Origin: Parietichytrium sp. I65-24A
Lineage: Eukaryota; Sar; Bigyra; Thraustochytrida; Thraustochytriidae
DNA length: 64,000 nt
Assembly: GCA_012862575.1 (NCBI GenBank)
Contig: BLSF01000060.1
Coordinates: forward strand, 181,501 to 245,500
Reading direction: 5' to 3'
Position numbers and translations under genes: made by a program. The number at the start of each line of letters is the position of its first letter. The stretch's first letter is position 1. This document shows, piece after piece, positions 18,753-27,610 of this stretch. The notes beneath the pieces were generated by a model. That model saw only the letters and a list, made by a program, of their open reading frames with translations. It had not been told where the DNA came from and did not search any database.

Positions 18753-19978
18753 ATGGCAGAGCGCAATGTGTTTCAAAATATGAACTTTTGGGTGCTTGAC
18801 TGCCCGGAGAAAGAGGAAGTGAAGGAGCTCCTGCAGCGCTACGGAGGGCGCATCGAGCACGGTAAACGCGTGGGCAAGTCCAATTGTGTGTACATTGCGG
18901 CGCCCACGGCGACCAAGGAGGAGCTGCAGCAAGCTGAAGGTGAGTTGGCATATTCCAGCATGCATGCCACATATTTATTAGCTAATCTGTTGGAATGTTT
19001 TTTTGGTGGACTGTTGGGGGGCGGGGCACTTAGCTATGGTAATTTTGTCGACGGATTGGGTGTACCGCAGTATCCAGGAGAATGGCCTTGCGGACAAAGA
19101 TCCCTTCGTGATGTTCGAGGACACGTACTTGATGAACCAGGCAAATATGGAAGTCGCGGAAGAGCAAGCCCCTGTATCCCCACCTCCACCTCCGCCGCTG
19201 CGCCGCGAAGGGAGCTTGGAGTCAGCAGGTCACAGTCTTGATGGAAATGAGGAAGACGACGATGATAAGGATCTCTCGCAAAAGGGTGCCAAGAAGGGTG
19301 AGAAATTGCGACCATGGACTGGAAAGGAATTCAAAATTCTCATCGAGTACGCGAGGAAGAATCGGGACTCATTTGGGGTATCGGGAAACAAGTTGTGGGA
19401 GCGAGCGGAGGACGAAGACTTGCTTCCTGGGAGAACTATGCAGGCCATGCGAGAGTGTGCAAAGCGGAAACGCGCATTCATTGAGATGGAAGAGCTACCT
19501 AGTGGAAAGCTTTCTCGCGCGGGCCCGACACCCTTAGAACAAGCAATCACCCGTCTGTGCGAAAGTTCCGGGCAAGACGTAGATGCGGTGTGTTGGGCTC
19601 TGTACCAATGCAATGGAGAGTTCAAAAGAGCAAAGAAGATTCTTTACGGAGAAATCAGTAAGTTGCAAGTGCTCTTTGGAAGCTGTCAAGACTGAGAGGA
19701 GATCACATCACATTACTAACAGAATTTTCGGCTCTTTCTCTGGTGTAGCATTGAACGACTTTCACCCGTGGAGTTGCGACGAAGATGAAGTCATTTTTAA
19801 GTATGCTAGAGGATTATTGGAAGCAGAGACATCACCGAACAAGTTTCATCACGTCGTTCATGCTCACCAGGTGACGGATGAAGACGAGATTGGAGAGATT
19901 GAGCTGCTGCTGAGCAGCAGAGACTACCACGAAATTGCTGCGCGTGCAAAGTATCTGTCAGATGAGCGCGGCCGGTAA
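18753..19978 (+). CDS. RAP1: Rap1/TERF2IP-type telomere protein (BRCT, Myb, RCT), spliced
   Basis: Exons 18753-18939, 19034-19657 and 19749-19978 join with consistent phase into 346 residues. Introns are 94 and 91 bases with GTGAGT and GTAAGT donors and TAG acceptors. An N-terminal BRCT domain (about 1-85) has the MNFWVLDCPEKEE strand and STDWVYRSI, which carries the conserved BRCT Trp. A Pro-rich and acidic linker (about 105-140) follows. A Rap1-type Myb (about 145-205) starts RPWTGKEFKILIEYAR and contains KLWERAEDEDLLPGRTMQAM. A C-terminal RCT-like domain has VCWALYQCNGEFKRAKKIL and HPWSCDEDEVIFKY. In yeast and animals Rap1 binds telomeric DNA or TRF2 through these domains and controls telomere length and silencing. 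The stop may not be final: a CG|GTAAGG donor overlaps it (see findings). Its 3' end is close to the convergent TPR-CS gene. Confidence 0.82.
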
Positions 19979-20253
19979 GGCGCGAGGGACCTATTATATA
20001 ACATACACAAGACTTGCCACGGATACACAGGATAGCATGCTATTCTCTCTCTCTCTCTCTCTCAATTGACTGGCCAAACAACACGAGAGAGAAAACTACC
20101 AATACGTTTTCTGCACAACGAAGAATTTCAACTTTCTTTCCTATCTCTCTCTCTCTCTCTCTCAGCAATGCGTACTTACAAAGATGGGAAAAATGTGAAG
20201 CCTTGGCAATAAGAAGGCTGTTCCCACGCGACTAATAATGCGATGCGAATTGA
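19979..20253. repeat. Two (CT)n tracts downstream of the Rap1 stop codon
   Basis: CT runs at 20044-20063 and about 20144-20163 lie in the short region between the convergent Rap1 and TPR-CS genes. The second run is followed directly by CAG and could be a polypyrimidine tract with a 3' splice site. Confidence 0.75.
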
Positions 20254-21669
20254 TCATTTGAACTCGACGGGGATATCTGGAAACTGCTCTCTCATCATGT
20301 CATAGACAGCTTTCTTGTTGGGATCTTGCATGGCTTTTTGATTCCTGTCTTCACGCTGCTTAGCTTCCGCTTGAGCATGGACGCGAGCTTCTTGAACTTC
20401 TCGCTCGGCTGCTTTTTCCTCGGGTGTCTTTTGACTCTCCTCCCACATGAGCTTCTCTATCTCTCGCTTTTGTGTTGGCGGTAAATTATTTAAATCAGTG
20501 CCCACATTGCAATTTTCCACAGCGATAGTCGGCCCCCCTTTAAAGACCGAGTCCCACCATTCAAATCCCGGGGAAGGGTCTCGCGAGCCATGCTCTTTAT
20601 GAAGTAGAATGTGAATGCACCCGGCATCCTCTATCTCCCATATGCTCTCGTCCACGGTGACTGGATGCCTAAAGCTCTGATTGAGTAGCTCCGTCCCCCG
20701 CAACTGGACGCAGATCTGGTTGCGGCGAATAGTACAAGTGACATCGCTGCCCCTCGTTGACTTTGGCACGCGCAAAAAGACATGGAGCTGGTCGAGGTTT
20801 TGGCCCCACGCGTAGCCCGGATAAACATCTCCATTTTCGATGTATGGCCCAAGTTTAAGTTCCTCGATCCACTCGCGATCGACTATAGCATTGCCATCCT
20901 CCTCGAGGTCTGGGCTATTCGACTGCTGTTTCGCTGTACTACTTGCTTCCGCAGCGGTGCCGAGCACTTCCTCAGAAGCCACATCATCATTCTCTTTGCC
21001 GGCTGACTGGGCTTGATCAGCTTCCTGCGTTTGAGCGGCCTTTCGCAATTTCTCATGACCGAGCCGTGTTTCGCGTTCAAAGGTTTCCCGCTCCTTTTTC
21101 TTCTTGTCCAAGTCTTTAACTTTCCTGTACTCTTGCCGAAGTTCCTTGCTATTTGGTATCTTTTTAATAGCGATGGTCAAGTCTTCCAGGGCCTTCTCAA
21201 GATCTCCTTTTGCGCAAAGAGCCTTCGCGCGCCTGTATAGAGCCTTGGCATTGTCCGGCTCAATCTCGAGGACGGCATTGCAGCAATTCAACGCCGAGTC
21301 AAATGAGTCCATCGCGAGGCCGGCCGCCGCCAAGTTGAGGTACACCGAGACCGACAAGCTCGTGAATTCGCCATTGTCCTTCACCTTCTCGGCGAACTGT
21401 GTGCTTATATCTCGCATCACCTCTAGCGCCAAAGCATACTTTGTGCACGCTTGCACCATGCTATTTTTCCCGAGCGTGTGCTTCGAAAAGGTCACCCCTC
21501 GCTTATACAGATCATTTCCGATATTTTTCAGCACAGTTGCCTTCTCCAGCGCTTCCTCAAAGCTCAGCTCTGACACTTCCTTCCCCAGCAGCGGATTCGA
21601 CTCCCCAGGAAGCTCATCGTCCGGTCTGCTCAGCAGCTCCTGCATCTTACTATTGTCCAAGCTCTGCAT
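20254..21669 (-). CDS. TPR plus CS (NudC-like) domain co-chaperone
   Basis: The ATG at 21669 gives 471 residues; the three codons before it start with TTG. The N-terminal region (about 35-185) contains TPR helices of the FKBP/AIP type (KNIGNDLYKRG, then YLNLAAAGLAMDSFDSAL and KALYRRAKALCAKGDLEKAL). A Lys/Glu/Arg-rich coiled segment follows (about 190-235). A CS/p23-like domain starts near residue 275 with YAWGQNLDQLHVFLRVP and continues through CTIRRNQICVQLRG and SIWEIEDAGCIHILLHK. It ends with the NudC-typical WWDSVFKGGP and the LPPTQKREIEKLMW helix. Proteins of this kind dock on Hsp90 and support client folding; NudC members also act with dynein. The exact orthologue is unclear. It is convergent with Rap1, with stop codons about 280 bases apart. 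Confidence 0.8.
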   Translation of the reverse strand: MQSLDNSKMQELLSRPDDELPGESNPLLGKEVSELSFEEALEKATVLKNIGNDLYKRGVTFSKHTLGKNSMVQACTKYALALEVMRDISTQFAEKVKDNGEFTSLSVSVYLNLAAAGLAMDSFDSALNCCNAVLEIEPDNAKALYRRAKALCAKGDLEKALEDLTIAIKKIPNSKELRQEYRKVKDLDKKKKERETFERETRLGHEKLRKAAQTQEADQAQSAGKENDDVASEEVLGTAAEASSTAKQQSNSPDLEEDGNAIVDREWIEELKLGPYIENGDVYPGYAWGQNLDQLHVFLRVPKSTRGSDVTCTIRRNQICVQLRGTELLNQSFRHPVTVDESIWEIEDAGCIHILLHKEHGSRDPSPGFEWWDSVFKGGPTIAVENCNVGTDLNNLPPTQKREIEKLMWEESQKTPEEKAAEREVQEARVHAQAEAKQREDRNQKAMQDPNKKAVYDMMREQFPDIPVEFK

Positions 21670-22487
21670 GCTCTCCAAACCCTATATCAGACAGACTTGT
21701 TCACTTCTCTTTTCGAACCGAGTTTCTCGCGCTTGCATGTACTCGCGCACCGCACGCAAGTATGCCTCACCACTTATCGTACTAGTTGTGACTCTCAAAA
21801 AGTCTCCAACTTGAAGAAACGGTTCTTTCTACGCTCAAAGTATTACTAATTCTCCCAGTGCTACCCTAGAGAGGTACTCCCGATTACATATATTACATAG
21901 TAGCCATTCAAGGAACACGAGAACATTCGAGTGCAAAAGGAACAGTTTGAACACCATTTTGTACCGTAGCGTATCGGTATGTTTTTGTATTAGTACCGAC
22001 GCCATTGATACTGCCAGTGAATATACTAGTACATGCTATTGAGGCGATCACTTGACTCGGCATATCACTTTCTCTTCTACGTACTTACGCCAAAACTAAC
22101 ATACCAAACCTTACCGTCGTCGGTAGCTGTCACACGTGCCACACTGAAGACAAGTCGAAGACAAGTGCACACTCCGAGTGCGACTGATACACGACACCTC
22201 GCAGAGAATGTGTAGGCTTATGCTTTATCGTGGATACCGAGCAAGTCTTGTGATTGAACGCCATGTTGATGATGGTGCTAAAACATGTCAAGTCAAGCAC
22301 GGTACAAGCGCGAGGACGCTCAAGAAAAGTGCGACGGGCAAACAAAACAAGGGGCAACGAGGTCGAGCGCAAAGATTGCAAAGATTGCAAAGCTTGCAAA
22401 GATTGCCGCGAGGGAGCAGCGGAGGTGGATAGGCTTGGTTTTACGGGGCACACAAACAAGAAGTCGACTCAGGTAGCGTGACGGGCG
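21670..22487. other. Divergent spacer with AAAGATTGC tandem repeat
   Basis: Four near-identical AAAGATTGC units lie at about 22371-22407. TA-rich, GTAC-rich sequence occurs at 21880-22050. No supported gene. Confidence 0.55.
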
Positions 22488-22865
22488 ATGGGGGACTGTC
22501 AAAGTAGGAAGAAAGAAGAGCAGGACGACGAGATCGCGTTTTGCATCAAACATCCGGATTCGAAGAAGGTTGTGTTGCGAGAGGCTGTCCGGCGGATGAA
22601 GACTTGGGACGAGCAGATGAGGTTAGAGGTGTCTCCGAGTGAAGTCGAGGACTGGATGTTCTACAAGCTCCTTCGGCAGGTGAAATCGGAAGGCCAACTT
22701 CTCGCCGACGATGCAAGTTCTTGCTCGATTGCAACTCCGTCGTCATCGGAGTCCTTGACTCCTGCGAGCTCTCCAAAGAGCTTGTCAACCTCCGCAAGAG
22801 CGGCAACTACAACCATATCGTCAGAAAGGCGGCTAAACCGCGACTTGGTGTTATCACCTCAATAA
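22488..22865 (+). CDS. Small hypothetical protein with possible lipidation signal
   Basis: The ATG frame codes for 125 residues. The N-terminus MGDCQSRKK fits the MGxxxS pattern for myristoylation, with a cysteine next to it that could be palmitoylated, as seen in small membrane-tethered proteins. Residues 10-75 look protein-like (acidic, with an aromatic DWMFYKLL segment). Residues 76-125 are Ser/Thr-rich. From about 22715 on, another plus-strand frame has more protein-like composition, so the true protein may leave this frame by splicing or the gene may be damaged. No family recognised. CAATAAACC at about 22858 could be a polyadenylation signal. Confidence 0.35.
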   Translation: MGDCQSRKKEEQDDEIAFCIKHPDSKKVVLREAVRRMKTWDEQMRLEVSPSEVEDWMFYKLLRQVKSEGQLLADDASSCSIATPSSSESLTPASSPKSLSTSARAATTTISSERRLNRDLVLSPQ

Positions 22866-23616
22866 ACCCTACCATGTTGTGGGTCGCCCTTTGCTTCTTT
22901 TGAAATACAACTTGTTACTCTAGAAAATGAAATGTAAAATAATTGTGCTCCTCGCGAGTTAAAATCCACCCAAAACTTGCGAGAGAAAGAAAAGCCGTGA
23001 AAATCTGATTTTTTTTTTTCCAACGTTGCGTTACTTGCAAGGTCGTGAAAACTCTGCCGCCACTTCTTCAAAAAGCGTCACAAGACTCATAAACCATCCC
23101 CGTTCCTCAAGACGCCCTTCTCCAGCCGCTGGAGGAGTTCTCGGAAACCACCTACGAGCTTTGCTAGTTTCATTTTAATGAATCACAAGACATGAATCCA
23201 ATCGCCAGCCACAAAGGACGACAAGGCTTAGAGGCAGACCAGTGTCAAAGTCACATATACTCGATATAAGTCAAGCGGTATCTACTCCATTGCGCGGCCA
23301 ATACTGTCTGCTCCTCCGTCGCTCAGAATTTCTGGAAAACAATATCGGGCGACTTGACTCGCCATGTTGGCAATCCCTCGCACGTCTCGTCACCAGGGGG
23401 CACATTCGGTATACATCTTTGACTCCAGCTGCAAAGTGGCTATAGAATGGCGCTACCGAACAGCTCATCTTGTCGCATCGTCCAAACACTGCGAAAGTTG
23501 CCCAGGAAATGTGCGACCTAATTAGCAATATATCTCGCATGATGCTAGAGCGCGACTTCGAAAAAGAAGGGGAGCTGCATGCATTAGCACTTTTAAGCAA
23601 GGAACCGAAGAACTGA
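22709..23616 (+). pseudogene. Fragmentary coding-like stretches: decayed gene or missed exons
   Basis: Several short plus-strand stretches read like real protein but in different frames and with stops between. Examples are 22718-22890 (DSCELSKELVNLRKSGNYN), about 23105-23170 (a PQDALLQPLEEF-type piece), 23280-23415 (QNFWKTISGDLTRH) and 23446-23616 (AQEMCDLISNISRMMLERDF, ending at TGA 23614-23616). The last piece is preceded by CTATAG, a plausible 3' splice site, and a long T run plus GCAAG near 23010-23040 could be another. The pattern fits a gene with several small exons, possibly starting at 22488, or a decayed host gene. The downstream TCTP gene is convergent. I do not recognise the protein. 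Confidence 0.35.
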
Positions 23617-23711
23617 AATGGTTGTTGTATAATCATGTTGACTTGTGATCACAAGTCCAGCTGCGCACTAGAGAAGAGAAGCAAAAGAAGGTATGAAAAT
23701 GAAACAATCGC

Positions 23712-24242
23712 TTAGTACTTCTCGGAGATCATTCCGTGGGTAAAGTAGATGAATTTTGGAGCTCCGAGGTTGTTAGCCTCGTCGTCCCACCATCCAACAA
23801 CGTGGGAGTTGAAGGACTTGGTCTGGTAGATCTCGAAGTTCTTGAACTCAGCGTTAAGGAATGGGAGGAACGCCTGAGCGGAGGTCATGAATGGCTTTGG
23901 CTTTTCACCCTTCTCAACAATAGCTTCCTTGATCTTCTTGCACCAGAGTTTGTACATGGTGCCGAACTCAGCCTTGGAGAGGGTCATTGGGCCCTCGTAT
24001 CCGAATCCGGTCTCTCCATCAACGATGTTGTTCACCTTCTGGACGGAGTCATCGGTTCCCTCATCAGCCTCCTCAGCGCTAGCGTTAGCACCAATGTCGA
24101 TGGAGCCAACTCCCTTCTCAATCATGGCGGACTGGACGATCACAACGCCTTCCATCTCCTCTCCATTGTACTTGAGTGGCTCCTGCTTGAAGCTATCAGA
24201 GAGCACCTGGTCTCCAGAAGCGAGGTCCGTGAACACAATCAT
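23712..24242 (-). CDS. TCTP: Translationally controlled tumour protein
   Basis: The 176-residue intact TCTP is within the usual length of about 170. The N-terminus MIVFTDLASGDQVLSDSFK, an acidic flexible loop (about 45-75), the LYKLWCKKIKEAI-type helix and the C-terminal NFEIYQTKS... / APKFIYFTHGM strands are all family hallmarks. TCTP is an abundant, calcium-binding, cytosolic protein linked to TOR/Rheb signalling, growth and stress, and is very highly expressed. The codons look more restricted and GC-rich at third positions than in neighbouring genes (by eye), which fits high expression. The ATG at 24242 is the first in frame. The long upstream spacer probably holds its promoter. Confidence 0.95.
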   Translation of the reverse strand: MIVFTDLASGDQVLSDSFKQEPLKYNGEEMEGVVIVQSAMIEKGVGSIDIGANASAEEADEGTDDSVQKVNNIVDGETGFGYEGPMTLSKAEFGTMYKLWCKKIKEAIVEKGEKPKPFMTSAQAFLPFLNAEFKNFEIYQTKSFNSHVVGWWDDEANNLGAPKFIYFTHGMISEKY

Positions 24243-26606
24243 TTTCTAATATTCTTTTCTGCTGTACTTCTGCGAAACATGCAACTCACTGCGTCAGCTC
24301 ATCTAATCCAACACATCATGCCACCCAAATGCGTTCCGCACACCCGCCTAACAAACAAACAAAACCGCCTTCCAGTCCAGTTTACTCGCGAGCCGCGGCC
24401 TTCCGCGCGATTCGCCATCGATAGAGAGCACGCTTCCATCCCAAAGACGCGTCATACCATACCATATTTCAGCGCCACATCCAGCAATCCTTTCGCATTC
24501 CAGCCGGATCGGGACCAGGATTTCCATCACCTCTCGACCGCGAGTGAGAGAACCGCGCCAGCACGAGCCACTACCCCACCACACCACGCCACGCACCACC
24601 TTCTCCCACCACCACCACACGACCCAGCACCTGCTATCGTAGCAGTAGGTGCGCGCTCGAAACTTACCCTGCTTGCGAGGACACTTGCTTGTCTTTCTTT
24701 GCTTATTTACTTTCGCGAAAGTTCTTCTTCTCCTCCGCCTGCCAAACTAACGACCAATAGCACTCAATAGGGAATCGCTATTCGTCGCTGGCGTAGGAGC
24801 CGATTAGTTGAATCTTTAAAGTAGGGAAGGAGTTGTGAGGGAAAGGAGTTGGAGAGCTTCCTACGTCATCACGCGCAGGTATTTAGAGTATTGAGTGTTG
24901 GAATGTTATAGCACACCTTTATGACGTGGATTACTGCGAGTATGGGTCTTAAAGTAATGACGCCAATGATTAGTGGTGTGTTAGTTAATGGCTAAGAGCT
25001 GGATGACGATGAGCGCTTGGGTTCAACCCTAGCCCTAAACGATTTGTGTTACCAATACCGACTTACAGTAACTGTTCCATGAAGACTACGCTTACACTCT
25101 TGCCACTTGAAATACTGATTAGATAGAATCTTCGAAGCTTATGGGAAATATTAGACCTTTGTATGCTGGTCCGGACAAGGTAATGCCATCCACCCATCAC
25201 GGCCATAGCCTTTACTTTATGCACATTAGAACATTGCCTTGGGTCAACTAAGAAAATCTAATCTTTACCTTTGATCCTAGATGCCTCCTATTGGACTAAT
25301 CTATTTGGCGTAGTATGCGGAGCTGGGATATTCGAGACATCATTAGGAGAAAACTGTATATACCATAAATAGTCTATCACCATTAGCCGCCTGCGTTTAG
25401 TGAAAAGGTAAAGCCATCTCAAGCTTAGAGTGGTACTGTTGGGAGAGGTAGCGAAAGTGGTTGGAAGATGTAAAAGAAAGATTACGTGCATTGCATTGTT
25501 TGCATAGTTTGCATTGGATGTGCATTGGATGTATTGGTTGAATGGATTGCATAGTCCCCAATTCGAATAGTTCAGGGCGCTAGTTCGAGCTCCAAGAGCA
25601 TTGGCGACTTGACGCGCCGCAGCGTGACGACTTGGTCAAGTCGTGGAAGATGTCGGCCAGATAGAGCGGGCATAGGTACGTCGCGAACGAGGATGGGAGG
25701 AATGTGACCGCGCGTGCTTCCTTGGTCCGTGCTTGGTTTCGGTAGCGTTTGGACCTCTACAGGCACGCCACAATGTGTTGGCTTCAGCAAGCACGCTCTG
25801 GCAGTCTTGTGTTTTCACTTTGGTGGTGACTTGCTGCCTCGCTTGCGACTGCTAAAATTTGCGCATTTCAGTGGGGGGGATTCCGGGGTTTTGGCTGAGT
25901 GACATTTTGGAATGATCGGCTCACGAGATGTCTTGTTCTTTGGTGCTACAGCGCATGGCCGTGCGTTTTCTTTGACGCGAGGTCTCTGTTGCAGCAGCTA
26001 CGTGTAAAATTGCTTGTGGCTTGTACATAGTTGCGGAGTTGTACATATTTCGCGTGACGAATGATCTCCGTTTACTTTCTTCGCGTTTTCTTTTATTCTC
26101 TTGTCAATTTTGTTTTTGGGTTGCTCGTACTCACGAGCACTTACGCGTGCACTTCACTTTGTCCTGCCTTCTTTTTGATTGAGGTATGGATCATTCAGAC
26201 ACGCAATATTTAGTGGTGGTATCCATCCGACATTAGCCTGACTTTTGATTGGCTTTGTTGACTTAAATTCCCACCAACATGCCCATGCTTCCCCGGATGT
26301 CTTCCGGGAGCAATTCTAAAGCACAGGAAGGGGGGTTCCGCTTTTTTCGTAGCGAAAACCCGTGGACGTCCTGTGCAACATTCAATCTTGTCTCCCCTAA
26401 CATCATCTCGTTGAGCTTCATATCCATGGCTCTATGATTATCTGGAGAGGTAGATACTCAAGTCTTGTCCCACCTTGCTCCTTTTCGAAGGCCTTCCTCG
26501 TCCTCTTGTCGCTTCAATGCGTGCAACTCTGAGCGAAGTCATGAGTGAATCTGCATTTGATCATTATTAGTCCTACTAGTTCTGCGTTTTGACTTTGGTG
26601 CCATCG
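24243..26606. other. 2.4-kb gene-poor spacer
   Basis: No supported gene. It contains CCACCAC-rich sequence near 24595-24620, a TTGTGAGGG copy at 24833-24841, repeated TTGCATTGGATG-like strings near 25490-25550, and a small TTTTCG/CGAAAA hairpin near 26342-26355. A minus-strand frame at 25572-25790 (about 70 codons) has fairly protein-like composition but no ATG start and no recognisable motif; it is left uncalled. Confidence 0.5.
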
Positions 26607-27173
26607 TCATGACGGGTGAGTGGAGAGAAAGTCCGCTTCGGTCACTCCTCTCATCTCGATGACTCGCCCCAAAAGTGCATTTGCAACGGCTTCCTGAACC
26701 ACAATCGATCTTGTAGGACACCGCCCTCCAAGATCGTCATCTACCTCCAGTGGTCCATACCAGATCATCTGCGAGCACCATTTCGCCATGTGCCCATCCG
26801 GTAACTTGCCCGTCTCTATTCCAGAGCAGATGCCGACTATCTCAGCGGCACCACGTGCCTGTACCAGCCGGCATGCTCGTTCACACTCCTTGGTTTTTCC
26901 AGAGTTGGAAAACATCAAGGCACAGTCTTGCAGCCCCGCACCTCCAAGGTCCCCATGACCCCACTCCGAAGCGTGAAGAAACGCTGCTGAAATACCAACT
27001 GACCGCAGCGAGGCTGCAAACCGTGCAGCAGGGAACGCAGACTTGCCTATTCCTGAAGTCCACGTCATTCTGGCGTCGCAAATGCTCCTGGCCGCCCGAC
27101 ATATCTGCTCCTCGAGCCAAGGACTTTTGCTCAAAGCTAAGAGCACGCGAGCATCCTTGGCGAAGGAACGCAT
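26607..27173 (-). CDS. SIS-domain sugar-phosphate isomerase (arabinose-5-phosphate isomerase-like)
   Basis: The ATG at 27173 gives 188 residues; the frame upstream is open only to a TTG (27224), with a stop just beyond. Family hallmarks of KpsF/KdsD-type SIS proteins are a GIGKSAF loop (about residue 42), RSVGISAAFLHASEWGHGDLG, a SNSGKTKE phosphosugar-binding loop, CPTRSIVVQEAVANALLG, and the ending EADFLSTHP. KdsD converts ribulose-5-phosphate to arabinose-5-phosphate for Kdo synthesis. Bacterial enzymes carry two C-terminal CBS domains after the HPGG motif; this protein stops right after HP, leaving the SIS domain alone, as in short isomerases. A further exon upstream cannot be excluded (a GGGGGTAG site lies near 27195). 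It is divergent from the CofD-like gene, with 437 bases between starts. The substrate is inferred. Confidence 0.75.
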   Translation of the reverse strand: MRSFAKDARVLLALSKSPWLEEQICRAARSICDARMTWTSGIGKSAFPAARFAASLRSVGISAAFLHASEWGHGDLGGAGLQDCALMFSNSGKTKECERACRLVQARGAAEIVGICSGIETGKLPDGHMAKWCSQMIWYGPLEVDDDLGGRCPTRSIVVQEAVANALLGRVIEMRGVTEADFLSTHPS

Positions 27174-27610
27174 GTCCTCCGTCCAAGTGCTACCTACCCC
27201 CAAAACCGGTTCCCTTTGCGACAACTTGTATCATATCCGCCCCTCTCCACAGCACCACAACTCCGCGTGCTGCAAACTACAACCGCCGCCGGCCACGGCT
27301 TGGACTTTGCGAGAGTATCAGTAGCCCGAAAGTCGCCCCCCTTCACCAAGACCACCTTGTGATACCTTGTGGGACGTTTGTAGAGTTTGCAGAGTTTGAA
27401 AAACTTTGACTCACCGCCTGCGCCAGCTCTCCTCTCTCGCGGCCTTCAAACTTTCGCCCGACCACGACCGCCGTGGTGTACGCGAGTACTACTGTAGGAA
27501 GGGTTCCAGTAGTGCCAGTACGCAGGCTGAGCCCATACCAAACCTGTCGCGGGAAGATAGAAGCAGTTACGGGGAGGACAGGGAGCAAGTCTCGCGGGAG
27601 CTTGGAGACA
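27174..27610. promoter_or_regulatory. Shared divergent promoter of SIS and CofD-like genes
   Basis: These 437 bases separate two divergent start codons, so both genes probably draw on one bidirectional promoter. No clear TATA box or repeat was seen; the sequence is GC-rich with several CCGCC strings near 27285-27300. Confidence 0.4.

Noticed and set aside
22680-22717. A 38-base GTGAAA...GCAAG segment as an intron linking the two frames of the 22.5-kb gene
   Set aside because: Phase fits, but it is far shorter than the 91-132 base introns seen elsewhere in the window; kept only as a possibility.
25010-25040. GGTTCAACCC string resembling a tRNA T-arm
   Set aside because: The stem does not pair over five bases and no matching D-arm or acceptor stem lies upstream.
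25572-25790. Minus-strand frame of about 70 codons
   Set aside because: No ATG start, no motif; the protein-like look may be chance.
26750-27409. Plus-strand frame of 219 codons overlapping the SIS gene
   Set aside because: The minus strand has clear SIS-domain motifs; the plus frame is its shadow and has no motifs.
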